Shown here: positions 50,185 to 58,007 of the stretch, piece after piece
Numbering within the stretch: the first letter of the stretch is position 1
Layout of the letters: each line of letters starts with the position of its first letter
DNA from: Luteibacter jiangsuensis
GTDB lineage: Bacteria > Pseudomonadota > Gammaproteobacteria > Xanthomonadales > Rhodanobacteraceae
Direction of reading: 5' to 3'
Assembly (NCBI RefSeq): GCF_030812295.1
Contig: NZ_JAUSSK010000003.1
Location: forward strand, 558,001 to 622,000
Length of the DNA: 64,000 bases
Notes under the pieces: model-generated
The model's input: only the letters and a program-made list of their open reading frames with translations
What the model was told of the DNA's origin: nothing
Databases searched by the model: none
Program-made: the position numbers and the translations under genes

Positions 50185-51294
50185 ATGAGCAAGACCCCCG
50201 CCGACAAGGCCGATAAACAAGCCACGCTGACCGAGGCGCGCACGCGCATCGACAGCATCGACCAGCAACTGCAGTCGCTCATCAGCGAGCGCGCCCGCTG
50301 GGCGCAGCAGGTCGGGCGGGCCAAGGGCCCGTTGAAGGCGGCGGTGGAGTATTACCGACCTGAACGGGAAGCCCAGGTACTTCGCGGCGTGATCGACCGC
50401 AACGACGGGCCGCTTCCGAACGCGGAGCTGGTGCGCCTGTTCCGCGAGATCATGTCGTCGTGCCTGTCGCAGCAGCAGCCTTTGAAGATCGGTTTCCTCG
50501 GTCCCGAGGGCACCTTCAGCGAGCAGGCGGTGCGCAAGCATTTCGGCCATGCCGCCTATGGCCTCCCACTGGGAAGCATCGAGGAAGTGTTCCAGGAAGT
50601 GGCCGCCGGCAACGCCGATTTCGGCGTCGTGCCGGTGGAGAATTCGGGGCAGGGCATGATCCAGATGACCCTGGACATGTTCCTGGTGTCCAAGGCCACG
50701 ATCTGCGGTGAGGTGGAATTGCGCGTCCACCAGAACCTGCTGTCGCTGTCGGGCGAGCTGAAGGACGTGAAGCGCGTCTACTCGCATCCGCAATCGTTGC
50801 AGCAGTGCCAGGGGTGGCTGCGGGTGAACCTGCCGCATGTGGAGCGCATCCCCGTGTCGAGCAACGCCGAGGCCGCGCGCACGGCGCGGCTGTCGCCGGA
50901 ATCCGCCGCCATCGCCGGTGAAACGGCGGGACGCGTGTACGGCCTGAAGACAGTGGCCGGCCCCATCGAGGACCGTTCGGACAACACCACGCGCTTCCTC
51001 GTCATCGGACGCTCGATCTTTCCGCCCTCGGGAAACGACCGCACGTCGCTGCTGGTATCGGTGCGCGACAAGCCCGGCGCGTTGTACGACGTGTTGAGCC
51101 CGCTCGCGCATCACGGCATCAGCATGAACCGGATCGAGTCCCGCCCGGCACATACGGGCAAGTGGCAGTACGCGTTCTTCATCGACGTGTCGGGCCATGT
51201 GGAGGACGCGGCCCTGCAGGCCGCGCTCGAAGAAATGAAACCTGCCGCCGCCGACGTGCGCGTTCTCGGCTCCTACCCTGTCGCCTTGCCATGA
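50185..51294 (+). CDS. pheA: Bifunctional chorismate mutase / prephenate dehydratase
   Basis: A 369-residue fusion. The AroQ chorismate mutase (about 15-100) has ARTRIDSIDQQLQSLISERARWAQQVGRAK. The dehydratase (about 103-280) starts KIGFLGPEGTFSEQAV and has the catalytic TRF in DNTTRFLVIG. The ACT domain (about 292-369) has KPGALYDVLSPLAHHGISM and the Phe-binding ESRP. It commits chorismate to phenylalanine and is feedback-inhibited. The stop overlaps hisC2 (ATGA). Confidence 0.97.
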   Translation: MSKTPADKADKQATLTEARTRIDSIDQQLQSLISERARWAQQVGRAKGPLKAAVEYYRPEREAQVLRGVIDRNDGPLPNAELVRLFREIMSSCLSQQQPLKIGFLGPEGTFSEQAVRKHFGHAAYGLPLGSIEEVFQEVAAGNADFGVVPVENSGQGMIQMTLDMFLVSKATICGEVELRVHQNLLSLSGELKDVKRVYSHPQSLQQCQGWLRVNLPHVERIPVSSNAEAARTARLSPESAAIAGETAGRVYGLKTVAGPIEDRSDNTTRFLVIGRSIFPPSGNDRTSLLVSVRDKPGALYDVLSPLAHHGISMNRIESRPAHTGKWQYAFFIDVSGHVEDAALQAALEEMKPAAADVRVLGSYPVALP

Positions 51295-52403
51295 CCTCAC
51301 ATTTCGATGCCGCCGCGCTCGCCAATCGGGCGACGTCGGCACTTCGTGCCTATGATCCCGGCCACGATCTTCCCGCGCTGCGCCTGCGTTTCGGTGCGGT
51401 ACTCTCCGAGCTTGGCTCCAACGAAAACCCGCTGGGGCCGAGCAAGCTCGCCATGCGTGCCGCCACGCGTGTACTCGAGGATATCTGGCGCTATCCCGAT
51501 CCGCTCGGCGCGTCCCTGAAGCAGAAGCTCTCTTCCGAACTGGGCGTGCCGGTACAGGGCATCACCCTGGGCAACGGCTCGCACGAACTGCTGATGTTGA
51601 TGGCGCAGTGCTTCGCCGACGCGGAACACCCGGTGGTGCACTCGCAGTACGGCTTCGCGGTATTCCCCATCGCGGCGGCGGCGGCGGGTGCGCCGTCGAT
51701 CGCCGTACCCGCATTGCCGGCAGACCATCCGCACGCGCCGTACGGGCACGACCTCGACGCGATCGCGGCGGCGGTCACGCCCGATACGCGCCTGGTCTAC
51801 CTCGCCAATCCGAACAATCCCACGGGCACATGGTTCTCCGATGCCTCGCTGGAAGCGTTTCTCGACAAGATCCCTGCGCGGACGCTCGTGGTGGTCGACG
51901 AGGCGTACCACGAATATGTGGACGCCGAGGGCCTGAGCACCGCGCTGCATCTGTGCGGCCGTTTCCCGAACCTGGCCGTCACGCGCACCTTCTCCAAGGC
52001 CTATGCGTTAGCGGGCTTGCGCATCGGCTACATGCTGAGCCATCCCTCCGTGGCCGCGGTATGCGAGCGCTTGCGCGAGTCGTTCAACGTCAACGCCGTG
52101 GCCCTGGCCGCGGCGGAAGCCTCGCTCGGCGATCACGAACACCGCGCCCGCGTGCGCGATACGAACCGCCGCGATCGCGCGTGGCTTGCCGACGAACTGA
52201 CAGCGAAGGGCCTGCGTGTGCTGCCATCGCAAACGAACTTCCTTCTCGTGGACCTCGGTCGCGATGCCGCCGCGTTCGAGGCCCACTTGTTCGAGCGCGG
52301 CGTGATCGTACGGCCTATGGCGGGATACCGTTTGCCACACACGCTGCGGATAAGCATCGGCAGCCGCGGCGAGCTGGAACGCCTGCTGGAGAACCTGCCA
52401 TGA
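51291..52403 (+). CDS. hisC2: HisC-like aminotransferase (second copy, probably aromatic)
   Basis: A 370-residue fold-type I PLP enzyme with LGSNENPLGPSK, LANPNNPTGTW, VVDEAYHEYV, the PLP-Lys TFSKAYALAGLRIG and RISIGSRGELE. Wedged between pheA and aroA with ATGA overlaps on both sides, it most likely transaminates phenylpyruvate, 4-hydroxyphenylpyruvate or arogenate-type substrates rather than the histidine intermediate, since another hisC is in the his operon. Dual use is possible. Specificity is inferred from context only. Confidence 0.88.
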   Translation: MTSHFDAAALANRATSALRAYDPGHDLPALRLRFGAVLSELGSNENPLGPSKLAMRAATRVLEDIWRYPDPLGASLKQKLSSELGVPVQGITLGNGSHELLMLMAQCFADAEHPVVHSQYGFAVFPIAAAAAGAPSIAVPALPADHPHAPYGHDLDAIAAAVTPDTRLVYLANPNNPTGTWFSDASLEAFLDKIPARTLVVVDEAYHEYVDAEGLSTALHLCGRFPNLAVTRTFSKAYALAGLRIGYMLSHPSVAAVCERLRESFNVNAVALAAAEASLGDHEHRARVRDTNRRDRAWLADELTAKGLRVLPSQTNFLLVDLGRDAAAFEAHLFERGVIVRPMAGYRLPHTLRISIGSRGELERLLENLP

Positions 52404-53707
52404 GCCGCGTGGATTGGGTAAGTGCCGCGGGTGGTCCGCTTCGCGGCGAGATCGCCGTGCCGGGCGACAAGTCGGTTTCCCATCGTGCGCTCATGTTCGG
52501 CGCCATCGCCGACGGCGTGTCGCACATCCGCGGCTTCCTCGAAGGCGAAGACACGCGTGCCACGGCCGCCATCCTCGGTAAGCTGGGGGTCCGTTTCGAA
52601 ACACCGGCGCCGGGCGAGCGCATCGTCCATGGCGTAGGGCTGCATGGCCTGCGCGGCAGTTCCGACGTGTTGGATTGCGGTAACGCCGGTACCGGCATGC
52701 GCCTGCTGGCGGGCCTCCTGGCGGGGCAGGCGTTCGATTCCATCCTGGTGGGCGATGAATCGCTGTCGCGCCGGCCCATGCGTCGGGTCACCGACCCTCT
52801 CGAAGCGATGGGGGCGTCGATCGGAACGAACGATGGCAAGCCACCGCTGCGTATCCGTGGTGGGGCGGGGTTGAAGGGCATCGCTTATGAGCCGCCCGTG
52901 GCCAGCGCGCAGATCAAGTCCGCCTTGTTGCTGGCGGGCTTGTACGCCGACGGCTTCACCGAGGTCGTCGAGCCGCATCCGACGCGCGACTACACCGAGA
53001 GCATGCTCAAGGCCTTTGGCTGGCCGATCGACTATTCGCCGGGCCGTGCACGCCTGGAAGGTGGTCACGTCTTGCGCGCCGTCGATGTGGACGTGCCAGC
53101 GGATTTCTCGTCCGCCGCGTTCTTCATCGTCGCCGCGTGCATCGTGCCGGGTTCCGAAGTGCGCCTGAAGGCGGTGGGCCTCAATCCACGCCGCACCGGC
53201 TTGCTCGCCGCGCTGGAACTCATGGGCGCGGATATCCGCGTGGAGAACGAACGCAACAGCGGTGGCGAGGACATCGGCGACCTGGTCGTCCGCCATGCGC
53301 CGCTGCATGGCGTGGCGTTGCCGCTGGAGATCGTCCCCGACATGATCGACGAATTCCCCGCACTGTTCGTGGCCGCGGCGGTGGCCGAGGGCATGACGAC
53401 GATCCGTGGCGCGGCCGAACTTCGCGTGAAGGAATCCGACCGGATCGCCAGCATGGCCCATGGCCTGAAGGCCTGTGGTGTCCTCGTCGATGAACTCCCC
53501 GATGGCGCGATCATCCGCGGCGGCACGATCGGCGGCGGCAGCATCGACAGCCACGGCGACCACCGTATCGCGATGAGTTTCGCCATCGCGGGGCTGGTTG
53601 CCTCGGCGCCCATCGCGATCGGCGATTGCGCCAACGTGGCGACCTCGTTCCCCGGCTTCATGGAACTGGCCAACGGCGTGGGCTTCCGCCTGCGCTCCGC
53701 TGCCTGA
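52400..53707 (+). CDS. aroA: 3-Phosphoshikimate 1-carboxyvinyltransferase (EPSP synthase)
   Basis: A 435-residue EPSP synthase. Key segments are VPGDKSVSHRALMFGAIADG, DCGNAGTGMRLLAGLLAG, RRPMRRVTDPL, SAQIKSALLLAGL, DEFPALFVAAAVAEG and ELRVKESDRI. It joins shikimate 3-phosphate with PEP. The start ATG at 52400 overlaps hisC2. The AxNAGTG and RRPM motifs are intact, so it should be active. Confidence 0.97.
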   Translation: MSRVDWVSAAGGPLRGEIAVPGDKSVSHRALMFGAIADGVSHIRGFLEGEDTRATAAILGKLGVRFETPAPGERIVHGVGLHGLRGSSDVLDCGNAGTGMRLLAGLLAGQAFDSILVGDESLSRRPMRRVTDPLEAMGASIGTNDGKPPLRIRGGAGLKGIAYEPPVASAQIKSALLLAGLYADGFTEVVEPHPTRDYTESMLKAFGWPIDYSPGRARLEGGHVLRAVDVDVPADFSSAAFFIVAACIVPGSEVRLKAVGLNPRRTGLLAALELMGADIRVENERNSGGEDIGDLVVRHAPLHGVALPLEIVPDMIDEFPALFVAAAVAEGMTTIRGAAELRVKESDRIASMAHGLKACGVLVDELPDGAIIRGGTIGGGSIDSHGDHRIAMSFAIAGLVASAPIAIGDCANVATSFPGFMELANGVGFRLRSAA

Positions 53708-53715
53708 CGCGTTCC

Positions 53716-53759
53716 TCCGCTGACAGGAAGGCGCTACGCTTCGCCTTCCTGTCAGCGGA
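53716..53759 (+). repeat. Perfect 18-bp stem-loop between aroA and kdsB
   Basis: TCCGCTGACAGGAAGGCG is followed by an 8-base loop (CTACGCTT) and its exact reverse complement. It starts 8 bp after the aroA stop and ends one base before ATG 53761 and seven before ATG 53767 of kdsB. No T-run follows. An AGGAAGG Shine-Dalgarno-like run is in the first arm, sequestered by pairing. Confidence 0.9.
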
Positions 53760-53766
53760 TATGGTC

Positions 53767-54558
53767 ATGGCCGAGAAGATCCCCCCGTTCGTCGTCGTGG
53801 TGCCTGCGCGCTTCGGCTCCACCCGGCTGCCGGGCAAGCCGCTGCTCAAGATCTCGGGCGAGTCGATGATCCGTCGCGTCGCGTCGCGGGCGGCGCAGGC
53901 CGGGGCGGCACAAGTCGTGGTCGCCACCGATGACGAGCGCGTCACCCGCGAACTCAGGGGATGCGGCGACATCCTCGTCTGCATGACCCGCCCGGACCAC
54001 GCCTCCGGCAGCGACCGCATCGCCGAGACCGCCACCCACTTCGGCTGGCCGGACGATACCGTGGTGGTCAACCTGCAAGGGGACGAGCCCTTCGCTCCGC
54101 CCGCCGGTATCCGCGCCGTGGTGGCGACCCTGGCGGGTGACGATGCGCCGATGGCGACCCTGGCTACGCCGATCGAGCACGCCGACGAGCTATTCGACCC
54201 GAATATCGTCAAGGTCGTGCGCGGGCAGAGCGGCCGTGCGCTGTATTTCACCCGTGCCCCCGCCCCATGGGCCCGGGATGCCTTCGCCGCGAACCGGGAC
54301 GTCTTGCCGCCCAACGTGCCGTTCCTGCGGCACATCGGCATCTATGCCTATCGAGCGGGCTTCCTGCGCCGCCTCGCGGCGTTGCCGCGCACGCCCTTGG
54401 AGCAGGCCGAGTCGCTCGAGCAATTGCGCGCCCTGGAGCACGGTTTCGCCATTTCGGTCCGGTTGACGCCGGAACCTTTCCCGCCGGGCATCGACACGGC
54501 GGAGGACCTGGCCCGGGCGGAACGATGGCTTGCCGCGCAAGGTCCGGTCGGATCGTAA
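53767..54558 (+). CDS. kdsB: 3-Deoxy-manno-octulosonate cytidylyltransferase
   Basis: About 263 residues (ATG 53767; an ATG at 53761 is two codons up). The signature VVVVPARFGSTRLPGKPLLKI binds CTP; further segments are DHASGSDRIAET, VVNLQGDEPF, FLRHIGIYAYRAGFL, and LEQAESLEQLRALEHG. It activates KDO to CMP-KDO for lipid A-core synthesis. A strong hairpin abuts the start, which may limit translation. Confidence 0.95.
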   Translation: MAEKIPPFVVVVPARFGSTRLPGKPLLKISGESMIRRVASRAAQAGAAQVVVATDDERVTRELRGCGDILVCMTRPDHASGSDRIAETATHFGWPDDTVVVNLQGDEPFAPPAGIRAVVATLAGDDAPMATLATPIEHADELFDPNIVKVVRGQSGRALYFTRAPAPWARDAFAANRDVLPPNVPFLRHIGIYAYRAGFLRRLAALPRTPLEQAESLEQLRALEHGFAISVRLTPEPFPPGIDTAEDLARAERWLAAQGPVGS

Positions 54559-54770
54559 GGCTTCCCCCACAGTTGCTACCGGGCAAGCCTGACAGGGTTT
54601 CCCGGGCTTCGCCGGGCGCGCCGGAGAGGGCGGCGACGTAACCTATCCCTGTCGCCACACTCACCCCCTGAAGGACGGGCGACGCTCCCACGGAAGGTCC
54701 TCGCCGGCATGGCCCATCTCCATGCCGGCGTTTTCGCGTCCGCCGCTCGCCGACGCGGTAAAATGGCGGG

Positions 54771-56594
54771 ATGGAGCACACCGAGTCGCATCCGTTCGAC
54801 GGCAAGGCCTTCGTCCGCCATCTCACCACCTCGCCGGGGGTCTACCGCTACTTCGACGCGGAGGACGAGCTGCTCTATGTCGGCAAGGCGGCCAACCTCA
54901 AGAAGCGCGTCGGCAACTATTTCCTGAAGCCGCCGATGGACCCGCGCATCGCCTCGATGGTGTCGCAGATCGCCCGTGCCGAGGTCACCCTCACGCGCAC
55001 CGCCGGCGAAGCCTTGTTGCTCGAGTCGCAGCTGATCAAGTCGCTCAAGCCGCGTTACAACATCGTGCTGCGCGACGACAAGAGCTACCCCTACATCTAC
55101 CTGTCGGGCGGCGAGGATTACCCGCGCCTGGCCTTCCACCGTGGCGCCAAAACGGGCCCGGGGCGTTACTTCGGTCCCTATCCGAGCACCTTCGCCGTGC
55201 GTGAAAGCCTTGGCCTGATGCAGAAGCTCTTCAAGGTGCGGCAATGCGAGGACAGTTATTTCAGGAACCGTTCGCGCCCCTGCCTGCAGCACCAGATCGG
55301 CCGCTGCAGTGCGCCGTGCGTGCGCCTGATCGAGGTCGAGGACTATAAGAACGACGTACGCCACGCCGAGATGTTTCTCGAAGGCCGCAGCAGCGCGGTG
55401 ATCGATGAACTCGCCGTCGCCATGGAGCACGCCTCGAAGGCGTTGAATTTCGAGCGCGCCGCCACCTTGCGCGACCAGGTCGCCGCCCTGCGCCGCCTGC
55501 AAGCCCAGCATTTCGTGCAGGGCGCCAGTGCCGACATGGACGTGATCGCCTGCTGCATGGAAGGGGGCATGGCCTGTGTGAGCGTGATGTTCTTCCGCAA
55601 CGGTGTCAGCCTGGGCTCGCGCGATTTCTTCCCGCGACTGCCGACCGATGCCTCGATATCCGACGTGCTTTCGCAGTTCATCGCCCAGTATTACCTGGAG
55701 CGTCAGGTTCCCCGTGAGCTGGTACTGAGCGATCCCGTGGAAGACGCGGACGTGCTGGCATCGGTGCTGTCGGACCATGCGGGCCATATCGTCTCGCTCA
55801 AGCCAAGTGTCCGTGGCGAGCGTGCGCGTTTCCTCGAGATGGCCCAGCGCAACGCCAGCGCGGCCCTGACCTCGCGGCTCGCCAGCCGGCATACGCTGCT
55901 GGCCCGTTTCGACGACTTGCAGAAGGTATTGGATCTCGACGCGACACCTCGTCGCATAGAGTGCTTCGACATCAGCCATACACGCGGCGAACTGACGGTC
56001 GCCTCATGCGTCGTCTTCGGACCCGAGGGGCCGGAGAAGTCGCACTACCGCCGGTTCAACATTGCCGGTATCACCCCCGGTGACGACTACGCCGCCATGC
56101 ACCAGGCCTTGACCCGCCGGTTCAGGAAAGTGGTGGAGGGCGGGGTCAAGCCCGATATCCTCCTGATCGACGGCGGAACCGGGCAGGTGGCGCAGGCGGT
56201 GGACGTGCTTCGCGAGCTGGGTGTCGAAGGTATCCGCGTCGTGGGCGTGGCCAAGGGGCCGGGACGGCGTGCCGGCGAGGAGACCCTGGTGCTGGCCGAC
56301 AGCGGCAAGACCCTGCACCCCGGCACGTCCTCGCCCGCGCTGCATCTCGTGGCGGCGGTACGTGATGAAGCGCACCGTTTCGCGATCAGCGGGCACCGCC
56401 GCCGGCGCGAAGCCGCACGCGAGCGGAGTACCCTCGAGGACGTGGCGGGTGTCGGCGCGCGCCGTCGCGCGGCGCTCCTGAAGGCCTTCGGCGGGTTGGC
56501 GGGCGTGGAAGCCGCGGGCGTCGAGGAACTGATGAGCGTGAAGGGGATTGATCGCGGCCTCGCCGAACGCATCTATGCCATGCTGCATCCTTGA
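54771..56594 (+). CDS. uvrC: UvrABC system protein C
   Basis: A 607-residue UvrC. The GIY-YIG nuclease is N-terminal (PGVYRYFDAEDELLYVGKAANLKKRV), followed by the Cys-rich linker (RPCLQHQIGRCSAPC), a UVR domain (about 200-235), an RNase H-like endonuclease (RRIECFDISHTRGE and ILLIDGGTGQVAQA) and tandem HhH motifs at the C-terminus. It makes both incisions in nucleotide excision repair. It is 49 bp upstream of pgsA, the conserved uvrC-pgsA pair. Confidence 0.97.
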   Translation: MEHTESHPFDGKAFVRHLTTSPGVYRYFDAEDELLYVGKAANLKKRVGNYFLKPPMDPRIASMVSQIARAEVTLTRTAGEALLLESQLIKSLKPRYNIVLRDDKSYPYIYLSGGEDYPRLAFHRGAKTGPGRYFGPYPSTFAVRESLGLMQKLFKVRQCEDSYFRNRSRPCLQHQIGRCSAPCVRLIEVEDYKNDVRHAEMFLEGRSSAVIDELAVAMEHASKALNFERAATLRDQVAALRRLQAQHFVQGASADMDVIACCMEGGMACVSVMFFRNGVSLGSRDFFPRLPTDASISDVLSQFIAQYYLERQVPRELVLSDPVEDADVLASVLSDHAGHIVSLKPSVRGERARFLEMAQRNASAALTSRLASRHTLLARFDDLQKVLDLDATPRRIECFDISHTRGELTVASCVVFGPEGPEKSHYRRFNIAGITPGDDYAAMHQALTRRFRKVVEGGVKPDILLIDGGTGQVAQAVDVLRELGVEGIRVVGVAKGPGRRAGEETLVLADSGKTLHPGTSSPALHLVAAVRDEAHRFAISGHRRRREAARERSTLEDVAGVGARRRAALLKAFGGLAGVEAAGVEELMSVKGIDRGLAERIYAMLHP

Positions 56595-56643
56595 TTGAAC
56601 CAAGACGCGCCCAAGCGGCGCGCCTCCCCGTACCGGCCGACCT

Positions 56644-57258
56644 ATGCGAATCAATCTCCCCACCTGGCTGACCCTGTTCCGCGTGCTGCTGCTGCCGGTG
56701 ATGGTCATCGTCTACTACCTGCCGTTCCGCGGCGCGAACCTCACCGCGGCCCTCGTCTTCGTGCTGGCCGCCTTCACGGACTGGCTGGACGGCTACCTGG
56801 CCCGGCGTCTCAATCTCACGTCCGCTTTCGGCGCTTTCCTGGACCCGGTGGCCGACAAGCTGATGGTGGCGGTCACTTTGTTCCTGCTGGTGCAGTCCCA
56901 CCCTGGTGGCTGGCAGGGCATCCTGATGGCGGTGACCGCCTCGGTCATCGTCGGGCGTGAGATCAGTGTGTCGGCCCTGCGCGAGTGGATGGCCCAGATC
57001 GGCGCACGGTCGAAGGTGAAAGTGGCCTTCCTGGGCAAGCTGAAGACCGCCACGCAGATGGCCGCCCTGGTGGTACTCCTGCTCCAGCACGACGCCGAGA
57101 CCCTGCGTCTGTACCACATAGGCGAAGCCCTGCTGGTGATCGCAGGCGTACTGACCATCTGGTCGGGCCTGGACTACCTGCGTGCCGCATGGCCCAGTTT
57201 GCGCGGGGATTCAGACGAGGTGAAAAAAAGTGAAAAAAATACGGTGCAAGGTGGTTGA
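56644..57258 (+). CDS. pgsA: CDP-diacylglycerol--glycerol-3-phosphate 3-phosphatidyltransferase
   Basis: A 204-residue membrane enzyme with the CDP-alcohol phosphotransferase motif D-G-x2-A-R-x8-G-x3-D-x3-D seen as DWLDGYLARRLNLTS and FGAFLDPVADK. Four or more hydrophobic helices cover the protein. It makes phosphatidylglycerol-phosphate, the committed step to PG and cardiolipin. Its last codons run into a Lys/Ser-rich end (EVKKSEKN). A tRNA array follows 38 bp later. Confidence 0.95.
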   Translation: MRINLPTWLTLFRVLLLPVMVIVYYLPFRGANLTAALVFVLAAFTDWLDGYLARRLNLTSAFGAFLDPVADKLMVAVTLFLLVQSHPGGWQGILMAVTASVIVGREISVSALREWMAQIGARSKVKVAFLGKLKTATQMAALVVLLLQHDAETLRLYHIGEALLVIAGVLTIWSGLDYLRAAWPSLRGDSDEVKKSEKNTVQGG

Positions 57259-57296
57259 CACATTTCCCATCTGATCTAAAATAGCCGGACAACGAC

Positions 57297-57372
<76 letters not shown>

Positions 57373-57381
57373 AGTAATTCC

Positions 57382-57414
57382 ACAAAACCTCGGAAATCCG
57401 GGGTTTTGTTTTTT
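57382..57414 (+). terminator. Terminator-like hairpin after tRNA-Gly
   Basis: Stem ACAAAACC-T-CGGA / TCCG-G-GGTTTTGT with one T-G wobble, followed by a run of six T. It lies 9 bp after the tRNA CCA. Confidence 0.85.
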
Positions 57415-57452
57415 AAGCGCTACGCGGATACTCTTCGCGCTGCGCAAGCGAT

Positions 57453-57526
57453 GGCCGGGTGGCAGAGTGGTCATGCAGCGGACTGCAAATCCGCGTACGC
57501 CGGTTCGATTCCGACCTCGGCCTCCA
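57453..57526 (+). tRNA. tRNA-Cys (anticodon GCA)
   Basis: A 74-nt cloverleaf. Acceptor GGCCGGG / CTCGGCC (one G-T wobble), discriminator T and encoded CCA. The anticodon stem CGGA / TCCG with loop CTGCAAA gives GCA. T arm CGGTTCGATTCCG. Confidence 0.96.
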
Positions 57527-57535
57527 TCGCATTCC

Positions 57536-57569
57536 AAGGCGCACCCGCTCACGCGGAGGCGCCTTTTTT
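57536..57569 (+). terminator. Terminator-like hairpin after tRNA-Cys
   Basis: Stem AAGGCGC / GCGCCTT enclosing a GC-rich loop, followed by six T residues. Processing of the tRNA-Cys and tRNA-Leu transcripts may therefore be separate. Confidence 0.8.
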
Positions 57570-57575
57570 CTTTCC

Positions 57576-57662
57576 GCCCGGATGGCGAAACCGGTAGACG
57601 CAAGGGACTTAAAATCCCTCATCCGAAAGGGTATCTGGGTTCGAGTCCCAGTCCGGGCACCA
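57576..57662 (+). tRNA. tRNA-Leu (anticodon UAA)
   Basis: An 87-nt class II tRNA with a long variable arm. Acceptor GCCCGGA / TCCGGGC, discriminator A and encoded CCA. Anticodon stem AGGGA / TCCCT with loop CTTAAAA gives TAA. T arm TGGGTTCGAGTCCCA. A degraded integrase gene begins 181 bp downstream, so its 3' end is a likely attachment site. Confidence 0.97.
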
Positions 57663-57782
57663 TTTCGCATCTCAGGGACGTCCCAACCCGTCCTTGTTCA
57701 GAAAACCTCCCCCGATAACTCGCTGAATAGGGCATTTCCTTATCCCTAGGCGTACCCTCACGTTCCGATGCATCCCCTATTG

Positions 57783-57846
57783 CATGTGAGTAACAATGTG
57801 AGTGGAGTTGGACTTACTCACTGGGTGAATGCGGGTTACTCACATG
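57783..57846 (+). promoter_or_regulatory. Four GTGAGT-type repeats before the integrase remnant
   Basis: CATGTGAGTAAC (57783-57794) is repeated as its exact inverse GTTACTCACATG (57835-57846), which overlaps the integrase ATG. Two further GTGAGT/ACTCAC copies (57798-57803 and 57816-57821) lie inside, also opposed. This arrangement fits an operator for integrase autorepression or recombination-directionality-factor/integrase arm sites. Repeats are seen; function is inferred. Confidence 0.6.
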
Positions 57847-57918
57847 CTCACCGACGCCAAGCTCCGAGCCCTTAAACACCGCGATGCGCTATATCGCGTC
57901 ACGGATTCGGCTGGGCTG
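57844..57918 (+). pseudogene. Truncated P4-type tyrosine integrase (N-terminus only)
   Basis: The first 25 codons read MLTDAKLRALKHRDALYRVT and continue DSAGL, the typical start of P4-like/DUF4102 phage integrases (usually M-L-T-D-x-K-L-R-A-L-K-P-x-D-K-x-Y-K-V-x-D-x-x-G-L). Similarity stops at about 57918, and the catalytic domain is absent. The remnant lies 181 bp downstream of tRNA-Leu, facing away from it, as intact integrases of tRNA-borne islands do. Confidence 0.75.
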
Positions 57919-57920
57919 GC

Positions 57921-58007
57921 GCCAACGCGTTGTTCACCAAGTTCAAGGGCGGAGAGAAGCCCAAAGCTGCGGCGAACGGTGGCTGGTCTGCACGGAGGGG
58001 CGACTGA
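57921..58007 (+). pseudogene. C-terminal fragment of a phage-type gene
   Basis: In a frame different from the integrase, 28 codons (ANALFTKFKGGEKPKAAANG and onward to a TGA at 58005-58007) read as the basic, Ala/Lys-rich end of a protein. The stop shares one base with the next ATG (TGATG), as in tightly packed phage late genes. A deletion between the integrase start and this gene explains the junction. The protein family is not identifiable from this tail. Confidence 0.5.
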
